Shown: positions 37,134 through 47,230 of the stretch, piece by piece
How the letters are laid out: every line of letters begins with the position of its first letter
Position numbering within the stretch: the stretch's first letter is position 1
NCBI GenBank assembly: GCA_029553475.1
Contig: JAKPKV010000008.1
Span: 1-55,199 of the forward strand
From: Armatimonadota bacterium
GTDB lineage: Bacteria > Armatimonadota > Hebobacteria > CAIYQO01
Length of the DNA stretch: 55,199 nucleotides
Reading direction: 5' to 3'
Made by a program: the position numbers and the translations under genes
Notes under the pieces: generated by a model
Databases searched by the model: none
The model's input: only the letters and a program-made list of their open reading frames with translations
Told to the model about the DNA's origin: nothing

Positions 37134-37856
37134 ATGGCATCAAGCAACACCGCCCACCGGAGCAGACTGCCGGCCGACGTGAAGCCCAAACAGCTCCGCG
37201 ACTTCTTCATGCGCCGGCAGGGGATGAAGCAGACCCTCTGGGTCATATTGCCGTTGGTCATGCTCGGCGGCGTCTTCTACCCGCCGCTGGGCATCTCGAT
37301 CCTCGGCTGCATGATCGGCGCCATCGCCATCGCGCCGTTTCGCGGGCGGGCCTGGTGCGACGTCTGCCCCCGTGGCGCATTCTTCGATGTCGTCATGCGC
37401 AAATTCAGCGCCGGCCGGCCAGTGCCGGCGTTTCTGCGCGGTACGCCGTTCCGCATCGGCATGGTCATCCTCATCATGACGGTGATGACCGTCCAGCTCA
37501 TCGGCGCCTGGGGCGATTGGACGGCGGTGGGCTGGGTCTTTCTGCGCCTGCTCATCATCACCACGCTCATCGGCATCGTGCTCGCCGTGCCGCTCAACGC
37601 CCGTACCTGGTGCGCGTTCTGCCCGATGGGCAGCATGGCCTCGTGGATCGGCAAGCGGAAACTGCCGCTGCAGGTGGATGACAGCCGCTGCACCGACTGC
37701 GGCCTCTGCGCCCGCGTCTGCCCCGTCGGCCTTAACCCCGCCGCCTCCCGCACCGTTGGTGAAATGCAGCACGGCGACTGCCTGAAATGTATGGCCTGCA
37801 CGGCGCAATGTCCGCGGGCGGCGCTGACATTTGAGCGTAAAGAGCCGACCACGTAA
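37134..37856 (+). CDS. Membrane-bound 4Fe-4S ferredoxin protein (NapH/YccM-like)
   Basis: A 240-residue protein with AGGAAGGG before ATG 37134. There are about four membrane segments (residues 35-50, 52-68, 105-120 and 132-150), and loops contain CDVCPRG and CAFCPMGS, the CxxCP motifs of the NapH/NosR/CcoG group. Two 4Fe-4S clusters follow at CTDCGLCARVCPVG and CLKCMACTAQCP. It probably carries electrons between the membrane and a cytoplasmic partner. No partner gene is adjacent, so the pathway is unknown. Confidence 0.85.
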   Translation: MASSNTAHRSRLPADVKPKQLRDFFMRRQGMKQTLWVILPLVMLGGVFYPPLGISILGCMIGAIAIAPFRGRAWCDVCPRGAFFDVVMRKFSAGRPVPAFLRGTPFRIGMVILIMTVMTVQLIGAWGDWTAVGWVFLRLLIITTLIGIVLAVPLNARTWCAFCPMGSMASWIGKRKLPLQVDDSRCTDCGLCARVCPVGLNPAASRTVGEMQHGDCLKCMACTAQCPRAALTFERKEPTT

Positions 37857-37861
37857 AAAAT

Positions 37862-37884
37862 GGGAGCGGCCCCTGGCCGCTCCC
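37862..37884 (-). terminator. Bidirectional hairpin terminator
   Basis: GGGAGCGGCC (37862-37871), loop CCT and GGCCGCTCCC (37875-37884) form a 10-bp stem. The A run at 37855-37860 becomes a T run on the minus strand, so it should terminate ilvD; it may also slow transcription of the ferredoxin gene. Confidence 0.8.
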
Positions 37885-37932
37885 CCTGCCCTTACACTGA
37901 TATTGCCGGTGGGGACACCGGCGCTCCCAGGG

Positions 37933-39660
37933 TTACTCCCGGCCACACTCCGCGCTGTAAATCCCACACGCGTCATCCGTGATCTGCTCCGGCAGCGTCA
38001 GCACCGCGCCTTTGTTGGCGCTGGTGACGAGGCGGCAGTAGCGGCCCAGCCAGCCGTGGCTGATCTTCGGGGCGGGCTTCACCCAGTCGGCGCGGCGGCG
38101 GGCGAGCTCGCGGTCATCCACCAGCAGAGTGAGGGTGCGGGCGGGGATGTCAATGCGGATGCGGTCGCCGTTTTCCACCAGCGCGATGGGGCCGCCTTCC
38201 GCCGCTTCCGGGCTGATGTGGCCAAAACAGGCGCCGGCGGTGCCGCCGGAGAAGCGGCCGTCGGTGATGAGCGCCACCTGCTTGCCCAACCCCTGCCCCT
38301 TGATCATGCTGGTGGGGGCGAGCATCTCCGGCATGCCGGGACCGCCCTTCGGCCCTTCGTAGCGGATCACCACCACATGGCCGGGCCGCACCTCGCGGCG
38401 TTCCAGCGCTTCCAGGCATTCGTCCTGCGAGTCGAACACGATGGCCTCGCCCTCGAAGATGAAACACTCCGGGTCCACGCCGGCGCTTTTCACCACGGCC
38501 CCGTTGGGAGCGAGGTTGCCGAACAGCACGGCCAGGCCGCCGTCGTCGGTATACGGGGTTTCGAGCGGGTGGATGATCTTTGCATCCGCGATCTCGGCGC
38601 CGGCGATATTTTCGCCCAGCGTGTTGCCGGTCACGGTGAGCGTATCCAGGTGCAGCGCGCCCGGCTTCTTGCTGATCTCTTTGAGGATGGCGCTGATGCC
38701 GCCGGCGCGGTCCACGTCTTCGATATGCACGTCCGGCTTGCTGGGCGACACCTTGCAGATGCACGGGATGCGCGCGGCTACCGCGTTCAGCCGCTCCAGC
38801 GGGTAGTCCACGCCCGCCTCGTGGGCGATGGCGAAGGTGTGGAGCACGGTATTGGTCGAGCCGCCCATCGCCATGTCCAGCGCGAAGGCGTTGTCAATGG
38901 CGCGCGCGGTGACGATATCGCGCGGGCGGAGATCCCGCTCGACGAGCGCCATGATCTGCCGCGCCGCCGCCCGCGCCAGCTCCCGGCGGCGGGGATCAAC
39001 GGCGAGGATGGTGCCGTTGCCGGGAAGCGCGAGGCCGATGGCCTCCAGCAGGCAGTTCATGGAGTTGGCGGTGAACATGCCGGCGCAGGAGCCGCAGCCG
39101 GGACAGCTCAGGTCTTCCAGCGCCTTGAGCTGCTCCGCGGTGATCTCGCCGGTCTGGAATTTTCCGACCCCCTCGAAGATGGTGATGAGGTCGGAGGACG
39201 TCCCGTCGGGCAATTGCCCGGCCTTCATCGGCCCGCCGGTGACGAAGATGGTGGGGATGTTGATGCGCAGGGCGGCCATGATCATGCCGGGGGTGATTTT
39301 ATCGCAATTCGAAATGCAGATCAGCGCGTCAAAGCAGTGCGCCATCGCCATCGTCTCCACCGCATCGGCGATGAGCTCGCGGCTGGGCAGGCTGTAGCGC
39401 ATGCCGGCGTGCCCCATGGCGATGCCGTCATCCACGGCGATGGTATTGAACTCGAAGGGCATCCCGCCGGCCTCGCGCACCGCGTCCTTCACCACCTCGG
39501 CGAACTGCCTGAGATGCACGTGACCGGGGACGATATCGGTATACGAGTTGCACACGCCGATGAACGGCTTGCGCATGTCGGCATCGGTGACGCCGCACGC
39601 TTTCAGCAGGCCGCGATGGCCCGCGCGGTCATGGCCGGCTTTGATGATGTCGGATCGCAT
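37933..39660 (-). CDS. ilvD: Dihydroxy-acid dehydratase
   Basis: A 575-residue Fe-S dehydratase, with GAGGAG upstream of ATG 39660. It converts 2,3-dihydroxy-3-methylbutanoate or -pentanoate to the 2-oxo acids of valine and isoleucine synthesis. Cluster-binding cysteines are seen in [10 protein letters not shown] and [12 protein letters not shown], with the TDGRFSGGT motif near residue 480. Length and motifs are typical. No other ilv gene is near; it appears to be a single-gene unit. Confidence 0.95.
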   Translation of the reverse strand: MRSDIIKAGHDRAGHRGLLKACGVTDADMRKPFIGVCNSYTDIVPGHVHLRQFAEVVKDAVREAGGMPFEFNTIAVDDGIAMGHAGMRYSLPSRELIADAVETMAMAHCFDALICISNCDKITPGMIMAALRINIPTIFVTGGPMKAGQLPDGTSSDLITIFEGVGKFQTGEITAEQLKALEDLSCPGCGSCAGMFTANSMNCLLEAIGLALPGNGTILAVDPRRRELARAAARQIMALVERDLRPRDIVTARAIDNAFALDMAMGGSTNTVLHTFAIAHEAGVDYPLERLNAVAARIPCICKVSPSKPDVHIEDVDRAGGISAILKEISKKPGALHLDTLTVTGNTLGENIAGAEIADAKIIHPLETPYTDDGGLAVLFGNLAPNGAVVKSAGVDPECFIFEGEAIVFDSQDECLEALERREVRPGHVVVIRYEGPKGGPGMPEMLAPTSMIKGQGLGKQVALITDGRFSGGTAGACFGHISPEAAEGGPIALVENGDRIRIDIPARTLTLLVDDRELARRRADWVKPAPKISHGWLGRYCRLVTSANKGAVLTLPEQITDDACGIYSAECGRE

Positions 39661-39753
39661 GGGGCAGCTCCTCGTTGAACAGTCAGCGCATATTATACAC
39701 GCCGCGCGGGCGCGAGTTCAAATGTGCGCGGGTGCTGCACGCCGCCGCCGGGC

Positions 39754-41151
39754 TTACCATCCCGTCTCCTCATATCCCAAATAGCGCACGAACGCCTCGC
39801 GCGCGCCTTGCGCGACGTGGCCGCTGGTCACCCCCACGTGATGGCGGTATCCGGCGTAGCCGATGGTCCGCAGCTTCGCCTGCAAGCCGGCGATCTCCGC
39901 CACGCCGGCGCAGCCGAAAAAGTCGTCGGCAATCGGCTCGCCGGTGAAGGCGCCTTCGCCGAGGTAGAAGCGCAGCCGGCCATCCGTCGTTTGCAGGCTG
40001 GCGAACGTCATCGGCCCGGCGGCGATGCGCCCGACGTTGCAGCCGTAGCCGCACCCCGGTCCGAGGGTTTTCGCCAGCAGCGGATTATCCACCACCTGTC
40101 CGGCCCCGGTCATCAGGCTCCGCGGCACCGGGCCGCAGTGGAAGAGGATGCATTTGTCCTCCGCGTCACCGTAGTTGTTGTTCCAGTCCAGGCAGGTGGC
40201 CGGCTGATCGGAGGCGGCGTGGAGCGCGGCCATGATGACGGCGTTGCAGACATCCAGCTCGCAGGCGGCGGCGATGCCGCGGTCATTCAGCTCGCCGAGC
40301 AGCACGCAGGGGCAGACGCCCAGCTCCTGTTCGATCTCGTTCCAGCAGCGCAGGGCGATGGCATCCAGCCCGTATGCGGCGATCATGTCGTCGAGCACCA
40401 CGCCCAGCTTCACCAGGCGGGTAAACGCATCGTCCGGCACGCCATCCCACCCGGCATAACCGGCCAGCCGCTCCGCCTTCGCGGCGAAGGCGTCGCCGGC
40501 GTCGCTCTCATGGAAACGGCGAAACACCTCCGACAGGTCGAAGGTTTCGGTGGTGATGCCCGCGCGCTGCAGCGCCACCTCGTCGAAGCGAATGGTCTTG
40601 AAGGCGGTGGTGCGCGCGCCGATGGCGCCCACGGTCAGGCGCCGCAGCCGCTTCACCACCCGGCAGGCGGCGGCGAAGGCCGACAGGTGGGCGGCGAAGG
40701 CGGGCGTGAGCGGATGCGCGGTGTGCGGCGGGAAGGCGGTGAAGGGGATGCCGTGCTGGCAAAAGACATCCATGATGGAGAATTTGCCGCAGAAGGCATC
40801 GCGCCGGTCATGCACGCCCATTTTGTCCAGCGCATCGGGATAGGCCTGCACGAGAATCGGCACGCCGGCGTCTTGCAGCGCCGCGACGGCGCCGTTTTCA
40901 TCGCCGAAATTGGGCAGGCAGAGGATGACGCCGTCGTAGTGCCCGCGGTGCTCGGCGAGAAACCGGGCGTAGCGCCGGCCTTCGGCGGCCGTCTCCACCG
41001 CGCCGGCGCGTGTGGCGGCGGGGTCGAGCAGCAGCGCGCGATGCCCGGCGCGCTCCACCGCCGTCCGCAGCTCCTGACGCGCCGCCGCGATATGCGTCTC
41101 GGGAAAAATGCCGCGATGGCCGAAGAACAGCGCGAAGGTGACGGGATGCAT
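39754..41151 (-). CDS. L-fucose/L-arabinose isomerase-family protein
   Basis: A 465-residue protein. ATG 41151 (MHPVTFALFFGHRGIFPE) is preferred; the longer frame to 41673 is an antisense shadow of the downstream glycosidase gene. It has the order of sugar isomerases of the FucI/AraA superfamily: a Rossmann-like N-terminal region (YDGVILCLPNFGDEN), a middle VGAIGARTTAFKTIRFDE, CWNEIEQELGVCPC with likely metal-binding Glu, and C-terminal LFHCGP. It probably interconverts an aldose and a ketose released by the co-oriented glycoside hydrolase 53 nt upstream. Confidence 0.72.
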   Translation of the reverse strand: MHPVTFALFFGHRGIFPETHIAAARQELRTAVERAGHRALLLDPAATRAGAVETAAEGRRYARFLAEHRGHYDGVILCLPNFGDENGAVAALQDAGVPILVQAYPDALDKMGVHDRRDAFCGKFSIMDVFCQHGIPFTAFPPHTAHPLTPAFAAHLSAFAAACRVVKRLRRLTVGAIGARTTAFKTIRFDEVALQRAGITTETFDLSEVFRRFHESDAGDAFAAKAERLAGYAGWDGVPDDAFTRLVKLGVVLDDMIAAYGLDAIALRCWNEIEQELGVCPCVLLGELNDRGIAAACELDVCNAVIMAALHAASDQPATCLDWNNNYGDAEDKCILFHCGPVPRSLMTGAGQVVDNPLLAKTLGPGCGYGCNVGRIAAGPMTFASLQTTDGRLRFYLGEGAFTGEPIADDFFGCAGVAEIAGLQAKLRTIGYAGYRHHVGVTSGHVAQGAREAFVRYLGYEETGW

Positions 41152-41170
41152 GTTGCGTCGCTTTCTGGCG

Positions 41171-41197
41171 CCGCCCCCTGCCGCCGGCAGGGGGCGG
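41171..41197. repeat. 12-bp G/C hairpin between two sugar genes
   Basis: CCGCCCCCTGCC (41171-41182), loop GCC and GGCAGGGGGCGG (41186-41197) form a perfect stem in the gap between the glycosidase stop and the isomerase start. It may lower downstream expression or stabilise the upstream mRNA. Confidence 0.7.
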
Positions 41198-41204
41198 GGG
41201 CCGG

Positions 41205-43187
41205 TTACTCCACCACCACCATCTGGTGGCACCGTACCGCCGGCACGATGGCCGTCAGCACGCCGTCTTCCACGGCATAGGGCAGGTCGGTATTCTGCGG
41301 GGCGAGATAAACGCGCGTCGGCGCCGTGCGCACGCGCAGCGCGAGGGCGACGTCGTGCACGGGCGTCAGGTCTTCCACCACTTCGATCCCCTGGCCGCGC
41401 TTCACCGGCACGCCGTAGACGAGGTGGACGATGGTGCGGTCCCGCTCCGCCTGCCGCATGACCGTCTGCACCCCCTGGGCGGGCAGGCTGGTGACCAGCG
41501 TCGGCCGGTCGAGCAGGGCGCGAAGGCCGTGCAGGATGATCTCGCGCAGCGCGTTCTGGCCCATCTTCGCGTACTGGGTGAAGGCGTCGAAGGCGAGGTA
41601 GACGGTGTTGGCGGTGCGCACCATCGCCGGCGCGGCATCCTCCAGCGTGCACGGGGCGTGCTGGTGCGAGCAAAAATGCAGGTAGTCGCGGTTGAAAAAA
41701 CTGTCCTGCCGGTCGGCCAGCACCTCGCCGGACGCGGCGGCGATGTCGTACATCTCGGTATAGACCACGTGCGAGGCCGGCGCCCAGGGGGCGAGGTCGA
41801 AGCGCGGGCGCAGGTAGGCCGGATTCGATGCCGCTTTGCCCAGATACCGCACGCCGAAATCGAGGACGAAGGCGCCCTTCTCGGCATCCAGCGCGCTGGC
41901 GCCGGTGGCGAAGATCTTCCCGCCGGCCGCAAGGTAGGCGCGCAATTTGGCCCCCAGCGCGTCGTCCACCGGGATGGCGTCGGGCAGGATGATGACCTGG
42001 TACCTGCCGAAATCGCTCTCGGTATCAATGATGTCGAAGAGGATGCCGCCCTCCTGCAGCACGCGCACCGCGCCGGGGTCCACCAGGCGGGCGAGGCTGC
42101 CGGTGTCGTGCAGGGAAGAGGTGCGGGTGAAAGCTTCGATGGAGAGCACGCCGACGTCGGCGACGCTGGTCACGCCGTCGCACCAGGGCTCCTTCGGCGC
42201 GATCTCCGCGTAGGCTTCGCCGATGAGCCGATAGGTCGCCTCATCCAGCTTGCCGTAGGGGTGCATCTGATCGCCCACGCACAGCTTCGCGCCGTTGGCC
42301 AGCGCCAGCGCGGCCTCGTAGCGGAGGGCGTTGGGGTGCTTGTAGCCGCCGAACTCGCCCCAGAAGGTATGGAACTTGCCGGTCATGCCCAGATAGTCGC
42401 GATCGAGGCCGTGGACGTAGCGGGCGGAGAGCGGGAAATGGTCATACCCCCAGCCGCCGGTGGGCAGTGATTCCAGCTCGATGTGGGTGTTCAAATAGGC
42501 CAGCTCGCGGTCGCCGCGGATGATATGGCCGTGGTTGTGGAAGATGAGCGCGTCCGGCGTGATGGCGTGGATGGCGGCGTTGATGCGGCGGGCGTAGTTC
42601 ACGTACGTTTCGCGGCCCAGCTCCTGCTGCCGCGCCGGATCGCGGGGATCCCAGCCGCGGCGGCGCATCTCGGCGATGCAGGTCTGGCAGCAGCAAGATT
42701 TCGGGCCGACGATGTCCAGCCAGATGCCGTCGGGGGTATACCGGCGGCAGACTTCCTCCGTCTGCGCCACCACGGTGTCAAGATACGGCGTGCGCAGGCA
42801 GATTTCATGGTAGCCGGGCTGCATCCAGCCCACCCAGGCGGTGCCGCCGTCCGGCTGGCGGCGCAGCCACTCGGCATGGCGGCGGGCCAACTGCTCATCG
42901 AGACCGACGGAAATGTAGACGGGGCATTTGACGCCAATCTCGTGGCACGCCTCGATCATCGCCCCCAGCAGGTCGAAGGTGAGGGTGGGGTGCATGGCGC
43001 ACCCGTCAACCTGCGTCGGGTAGTAGCTCCAGCCGTGGTGGCACTTGCCGAAGATGTTGATGGAGTTGACGTGCCCGAGCCGCAGCATGCGCTGGAAATG
43101 GGCTTTATCCCACTCTTTCCCCACGCCGGGGATGGCTTCCGAGGTGTGGAAGTCGAGGTGAATTTGCCGGAAGGGCAAGTGAATCAT
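41205..43187 (-). CDS. Hypothetical glycoside hydrolase (GHL6-like) with trimerisation-like domain
   Basis: A 660-residue cytoplasmic protein; AGGAG lies 8 nt before ATG 43187. The N-terminal barrel has RQIHLDFHTSEAIPGVG, YPTQVDGCAMHPTL, DGIWLDIVGPKSCCCQTC and INAAIHAITPDALIFHNHG, as in the hypothetical glycosyl hydrolase 6 / alpha-L-fucosidase-like group. The middle third (about 385-480) resembles the beta-galactosidase trimerisation fold (YQVIILPDAIPVDDALGAKL, AGGKIFATGAS). Substrate unknown; the isomerase 53 nt downstream suggests a deoxy- or pentose sugar. Confidence 0.72.
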   Translation of the reverse strand: MIHLPFRQIHLDFHTSEAIPGVGKEWDKAHFQRMLRLGHVNSINIFGKCHHGWSYYPTQVDGCAMHPTLTFDLLGAMIEACHEIGVKCPVYISVGLDEQLARRHAEWLRRQPDGGTAWVGWMQPGYHEICLRTPYLDTVVAQTEEVCRRYTPDGIWLDIVGPKSCCCQTCIAEMRRRGWDPRDPARQQELGRETYVNYARRINAAIHAITPDALIFHNHGHIIRGDRELAYLNTHIELESLPTGGWGYDHFPLSARYVHGLDRDYLGMTGKFHTFWGEFGGYKHPNALRYEAALALANGAKLCVGDQMHPYGKLDEATYRLIGEAYAEIAPKEPWCDGVTSVADVGVLSIEAFTRTSSLHDTGSLARLVDPGAVRVLQEGGILFDIIDTESDFGRYQVIILPDAIPVDDALGAKLRAYLAAGGKIFATGASALDAEKGAFVLDFGVRYLGKAASNPAYLRPRFDLAPWAPASHVVYTEMYDIAAASGEVLADRQDSFFNRDYLHFCSHQHAPCTLEDAAPAMVRTANTVYLAFDAFTQYAKMGQNALREIILHGLRALLDRPTLVTSLPAQGVQTVMRQAERDRTIVHLVYGVPVKRGQGIEVVEDLTPVHDVALALRVRTAPTRVYLAPQNTDLPYAVEDGVLTAIVPAVRCHQMVVVE

Positions 43188-43343
43188 GGATGTCGCTCCT
43201 GAAATGTGATGCGGTTTGGATTTCCGGAGGTTATTTCGGTGCGGGGAGTGAGATACCTTCCGGTGATGGCGGGGCGATATGATGCACCGCGGAGAACGCG
43301 GAGCGCGCAGAGGCGTCATTGTTCTCCCGAAAATGCCCCCGTC

Positions 43344-43405
43344 CGTTGGCAGTGCGCCACGCAGGGAACCGGAGTGGCGCCGCCCCGGCCGTAGTCAGCG
43401 CACCC
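43344..43405 (+). repeat. Dispersed repeat, copy A
   Basis: The repeat reads CGTTGGCAGTGCGCCACGCA, a short variable part, then GGAGTGGCGCCGCCCCGGCC and GTAGTCAGCGCACC. Copies B (43770-43829) and C (54533-54573, inverted) share the word order. The sequence contains inverted GTGCGCCAC/GTGGCGC-type words and can fold on itself. Confidence 0.65.
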
Positions 43406-43488
43406 CCGCCGAAAAGAGCATCACTAGGACCGCGTTCCGATAAAATCGGGACGCATCCCCGGTCGAAGCCCAGACGGCTCCGGTCCCG

Positions 43489-43596
43489 CCGGGACTGACT
43501 GCGCATGGCCGAATACGCACTCAGGCGCATCGCTGCTGCCCCGTATCGGGCACCGTCCAGCCATGCCATGCGGAATCTGTCCCTTCCGCGCCGGAA
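43489..43596 (+). repeat. 108-bp dispersed repeat, copy 1
   Basis: It begins CCGGGACTGACTGCGCATGG and ends CCGCGCCGGAA. Copy 2 at 47231-47338 has the same length, the same ends and matching internal blocks (GCCATGCG, TCTGTCCC). Neither copy has a coding frame. Confidence 0.65.
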
Positions 43597-43609
43597 AGCA
43601 ACCATCTGC

Positions 43610-43638
43610 TTGACAAGAGAACAAAAGTGTGCTATACT
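43610..43638 (+). promoter_or_regulatory. Near-consensus promoter without a downstream gene
   Basis: A perfect TTGACA (43610-43615) and TATACT (43633-43638) are 17 bp apart, with TGC before the -10 box (extended -10). This is one of the strongest promoters in the window. The next plus-strand frame (ATG 43651) has no ribosome site and Arg/Pro-rich content. Confidence 0.75.
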
Positions 43639-43644
43639 GCCGCC

Positions 43645-43760
43645 TGAACCATGACAAGAGAAGATCGCCCGGCAGCTCCCCGCTTCGGCGCACCAGCGGT
43701 ATCACCCCGCATTGTGCAAAAGAGCATCTGGCGCGGGGTGATACACGGCCCCACCAACCA
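43645..43760 (+). ncRNA. Candidate small RNA with long hairpin
   Basis: The RNA would start about 43645 and contains GTATCACCCCGC (43699-43710) and GCGGGGTGATAC (43733-43744), a perfect 12-bp stem with a 22-nt loop. The end is a guess; no T run follows. The remaining 43188-43925 gap (738 nt) holds only repeats. The call rests on the promoter plus hairpin and is tentative. Confidence 0.4.
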
Positions 43761-43769
43761 GCGCCGCGT

Positions 43770-43829
43770 GTTGGTAGTGCGCCACGCAACAGCGTGGAGT
43801 GGCGCCGCCCTAGCCGTAGTCAGCGCACC
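43770..43829 (+). repeat. Dispersed repeat, copy B
   Basis: GTTGGTAGTGCGCCACGC, a short variable part, then GTGGAGTGGCGCCGCCC and GTAGTCAGCGCACC match copy A at 43344 closely in the same orientation, 426 bp away. Confidence 0.65.
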
Positions 43830-43925
43830 AGGTGGACGCCGACCATCGTCGCGCTCCGGCTGGACGGTCGCGCAGTACGGCGGTGACTGACCGCGCATTG
43901 CTGACGCTTAAGTCATGCGTCCGCT

Positions 43926-44828
43926 TTACCCTTCGCCGATGCGATACTTCATCACCATGCGCACGGGGTTATAGGAGAGTTTGGCTTTGCGCAGGCCGGG
44001 GATGCCCAGGTCCTGCTCGCGGTTGACGTAAGGGTAGTCCAGCACGGCGTGGGCGAGGAATTCGCGGTTGATGGCCTGGTACAGGCCGGCCACGCCCGGT
44101 TTCGCTTTTTCGATGTGGATGACGAAGGTCTCGGCATTCAGGCGCTCGCCCAGGGTGAGGGCGATGAGTCGGCCGTCCAGTTCAATGGCCCCGCCGACGG
44201 CGCTGAGCGATTCAAAGTGTGTGAGCATCTGGAACACGGCGCACATCTCCTGCTGCAGGCCGTCGTTGTGCGCGCACTCCCGCTCCTCGCACCACTCGTG
44301 CTGAAAGAGCAGGCTGCGCCCGATCAGCTCCGGCGCGAGCGGCACGTAGTGGGCGCCGGGGTATCGTTTCTCGAACTGGTGCAGCAGATTCTTCTTGTCG
44401 TGGTATTTCTCGCCTTTCAGCGCGATGAGCTCCGGCACGCTGTAGACGTAATCGGCGTTGTCGCGGTCCTCTGTCACAGTGACGGGCCACGAGGCCCAGT
44501 CTTCGCCGGCGAGGAAATCTTCGCCGGCGCGCTCAATCACTGGCGCCGCCCCCAGTCCGCGCAGGTACTCAAGCGCCGCCAGCACCGCCGCGCGCTTCTC
44601 GGCGGCGACCAGCGGCTGCAGCAGCGCCGGGCGGCCCGCGTGATCCGTCTTCAGGATGAGGAAGCCGTCGCCGAAGGCGGCAAGCTGGTAGCGGTACGTC
44701 TCGCGCCAAGCGAAGAGATTGGTGAAGGTATACTCCGACGCCAGCGGCGGATGCGCGGCGAGAAACGCCTCCACCGCATCGCGGTCGGTCAGCTCAATCG
44801 GCTTGAACGCTGGAAATCGGGGAATCAT
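43926..44828 (-). CDS. DUF2156 (phosphatidylglycerol lysyltransferase C-terminal-like) protein
   Basis: A 300-residue protein of two GNAT-like folds, starting at ATG 44828 with AAGG close upstream. Typical DUF2156 features are FKPIELTDRDAVEAFL, SEYTFTNLFAWRETYRYQL, GEKYHDKKNLLHQFEKRYP, a GGAIELDGRLIALTLGE strand-turn, and C-terminal YPYVNREQDLGIPGLRKAK. Relatives include the cytoplasmic domain of MprF, which transfers aminoacyl groups from tRNA to lipid, but free-standing DUF2156 proteins have no proven substrate. Confidence 0.88.
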   Translation of the reverse strand: MIPRFPAFKPIELTDRDAVEAFLAAHPPLASEYTFTNLFAWRETYRYQLAAFGDGFLILKTDHAGRPALLQPLVAAEKRAAVLAALEYLRGLGAAPVIERAGEDFLAGEDWASWPVTVTEDRDNADYVYSVPELIALKGEKYHDKKNLLHQFEKRYPGAHYVPLAPELIGRSLLFQHEWCEERECAHNDGLQQEMCAVFQMLTHFESLSAVGGAIELDGRLIALTLGERLNAETFVIHIEKAKPGVAGLYQAINREFLAHAVLDYPYVNREQDLGIPGLRKAKLSYNPVRMVMKYRIGEG

Positions 44829-44900
44829 GCGCCTTCATTAAACGGGAAGGCGAGTGGAATGTCAATGCGCGGAGGCGGCGGTCCATGTCGCGGAACCGTG

Positions 44901-45539
44901 TTACGCCAGCCGGATCTCGGATTCGCGCTGACTCAGGTGCGAGACATCGCGGCCATCCGCGGCGACGTGCCAGCGCCCGTCGTGTTCGTAGAGCTGAATC
45001 ACACAGCACAGCGGCGTATGCAGGGGCACGGCAGGAGCAAGCAGGGCGTGCCCGATGCCGTAGAGGGTGGCGCCGTGCCCGATCAAGAGCAGATTGCCGG
45101 GATGCTGCCGCAGCAACTGCGCAACGGTTGCCGCCGTGCGCGCGCGCAGCGCCGCATCGTCCTCGGGATATGCGGGCCGGTGCACCGAGTGATAGGTCGT
45201 GTTGACGCGCGGAAAGCGGCGCGCCATCTCATCAACCGGCAGATAGTCCGGCGGGCACGGAAACCATTCGGCCCTCAGCATCTCGCATAACCCATGCTCG
45301 ATATGCACCGGCAGATCCAGGCACTCGGCAAGATGCCAGGCCGTCTCGACTGTCCGCAGGAACGGTGAGGTGAACAGATAATCAATGTGCTCGCGCGCCA
45401 GCCGCGCCCCCGTCTCCCGCGCCTGCATGACGCCATCGTCCGAGAGCGGGGGATCGTGCGGGCGCGGCGCGGTGTCCCGCCACGTCCGATCCACAAAGTC
45501 CGCGCGATTCCCATGCCGGACCAGCCACAGCGTGCGCAT
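44901..45539 (-). CDS. Histidine phosphatase superfamily protein
   Basis: A 212-residue phosphoglycerate-mutase-like protein; AGGAGG lies 6 nt before ATG 45539 (the longer frame to 45761 is rejected). It has the catalytic RHGNR at residues 8-12 (His9), [17 protein letters not shown], the [10 protein letters not shown] phosphate loop and the second His in [11 protein letters not shown]. It removes phosphate from a small molecule or protein; the substrate is unknown. Divergent from glyS. Confidence 0.88.
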   Translation of the reverse strand: MRTLWLVRHGNRADFVDRTWRDTAPRPHDPPLSDDGVMQARETGARLAREHIDYLFTSPFLRTVETAWHLAECLDLPVHIEHGLCEMLRAEWFPCPPDYLPVDEMARRFPRVNTTYHSVHRPAYPEDDAALRARTAATVAQLLRQHPGNLLLIGHGATLYGIGHALLAPAVPLHTPLCCVIQLYEHDGRWHVAADGRDVSHLSQRESEIRLA

Positions 45540-45657
45540 CGTGCCCTCCTTTGCGTTACATATTCCCCATCCCGCGCGGAGCCTCCTCCCGTCGTGGGCA
45601 CACCGGCGTCGCGCATACCGGCGCACCGTGCTGCCCCTGTGCGCGTTCGCTGCCCGG

Positions 45658-45687
45658 TTGCCGCCCCCGTTTTCCCTCTGGTATACT
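45658..45687 (+). promoter_or_regulatory. Promoter of glyS
   Basis: TTGCCG (45658-45663) and TATACT (45682-45687) are 18 bp apart, with TGG before the -10 box (extended -10). The predicted start is about 27 nt before ATG 45721. Confidence 0.65.
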
Positions 45688-45720
45688 TGTGGCCGACTTT
45701 TCACAGGTAAAGGAACGACG

Positions 45721-47121
45721 ATGCCGGCAACTTCTCTCGACGCGGTCGTCTCGCTGTGCAAACGGCGAGGTTTTTTATTTCCGGGCAGCGATCTCTACGG
45801 CGGGCTGCAGGGGACGTATGACTACGGCCCGTTGGGCGTGGAGTTGAAAAACAACCTGAAGCGCGCCTGGTGGCGGGCGAACGTCTACGAGCGCGACGAC
45901 ATGGAGGGGCTGGACGCCGCCATCCTGATGAACAAGCTCGTCTGGCGCTACTCCGGCCACGAGGAGACTTTCGTGGACCTGATGGTGGACTGCCGCGCCT
46001 GCAAGAGCCGCTGGCGCGCCGACCACGTGGCGGGCGGCAAATGCGAGCGCTGCGGCTCGGCCGATCTCACCGAGCCGCGGCCCTTCAACCTGATGTTCCG
46101 CACGCAGGTGGGGCCGGTAGCGGACGAGGAGTCTTTCGCCTACCTGCGCCCGGAGACCGCGCAGGGCATCTTCATCAATTTCAAGAGCGTGGTGGATTCC
46201 ACCGGCCGCCGCCTGCCCTTCGGCATCGCGCAGATCGGCAAGGCGTTCCGCAACGAGATCACCCCGCGCAACTTCATCTTCCGCGTGCGCGAGTTCGAGC
46301 AGATGGAGATCGAATACTTCGTGCTGCCCGGCGAGGACGAGAGGTGGCACACGCGCTGGGTGGAGGACCGGCTGGCGTGGTGGGTGTCGGTGGGCCTGAG
46401 CCCGGACAACCTGCGGCTGTACCACGTGCCGGCGGATGAGCTGGCGCACTACTCCAAGGCCACCGTGGACCTGATGTACAAGTATCCCATCGGCTGGGAG
46501 GAGATTGAGGGCATCGCCAACCGCACAGATTTCGACCTCGGCGCGCACTCGCGCGGCCAGGGCGAGTTGGGCCTGCACGCCCGCGTGGCGCCGAACGAGC
46601 ACAGCACGGCGAAGCTGACCATCCCCCACCCCGACACGCAGAAGCCGGTGGTGCCCTTCGTCATCGAGCCCTCCGCGGGGGTGGACCGTGGCGTGCTGGC
46701 GCTGCTCTGCGAGGCGTACGACGAAGAGACGCTGCCGAGCGGCGAGACGCGCACAGTGCTGCGGCTGAAGCCGGCGATGGCGCCCATCAAGGCCGCCGTG
46801 GTGCCGCTGAAGCGCAACGCGCCGGAGATAGTGGAGACCTGCAAAGCGGTGAAGCGCGATCTGCAGCGCACTGGCGAGATGCGCGTGGTCTACGAGGATA
46901 CCGGCAATATCGGCAAAGCCTACCGCCGCCACGACGAAGCGGGCACCCCGTATTGCATCACCGTGGACTTTCAGACGCTCAGCGACGACACCGTCACCAT
47001 CCGCGACCGCGACAGCATGCGCCAGATTCGCCTGCCCATCAGCGAAGTCTACGACTACCTCCGCCGCGGCATCGCCGGGCAGTTGGCGGAGGACGCGTTC
47101 GAGGAGCCGTGGACGGAATAG
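45721..47121 (+). CDS. glyS: Glycyl-tRNA synthetase, alpha2 type
   Basis: A 466-residue class II synthetase with AAGGA 7 nt before ATG 45721; the frame extends upstream to 45385 but without a start signal. It has the single-chain form found in archaea, eukaryotes and many bacteria: [20 protein letters not shown], a zinc-like [14 protein letters not shown] pair, the [11 protein letters not shown] motif, [19 protein letters not shown] (motif 2), and a C-terminal anticodon-binding domain (about 360-466). It charges tRNA-Gly. Confidence 0.95.
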   Translation: MPATSLDAVVSLCKRRGFLFPGSDLYGGLQGTYDYGPLGVELKNNLKRAWWRANVYERDDMEGLDAAILMNKLVWRYSGHEETFVDLMVDCRACKSRWRADHVAGGKCERCGSADLTEPRPFNLMFRTQVGPVADEESFAYLRPETAQGIFINFKSVVDSTGRRLPFGIAQIGKAFRNEITPRNFIFRVREFEQMEIEYFVLPGEDERWHTRWVEDRLAWWVSVGLSPDNLRLYHVPADELAHYSKATVDLMYKYPIGWEEIEGIANRTDFDLGAHSRGQGELGLHARVAPNEHSTAKLTIPHPDTQKPVVPFVIEPSAGVDRGVLALLCEAYDEETLPSGETRTVLRLKPAMAPIKAAVVPLKRNAPEIVETCKAVKRDLQRTGEMRVVYEDTGNIGKAYRRHDEAGTPYCITVDFQTLSDDTVTIRDRDSMRQIRLPISEVYDYLRRGIAGQLAEDAFEEPWTE

Positions 47122-47230
47122 GGGGAAGTGGGGGAAGGGAGTAGTAAGGGAGTGATCAGTAATCAGTGAAGAGGTGGGTGCGAATATTATCCGTCCCCGT
47201 CTCTCCGCTCCACTGAAAATGTCGCCCTCA

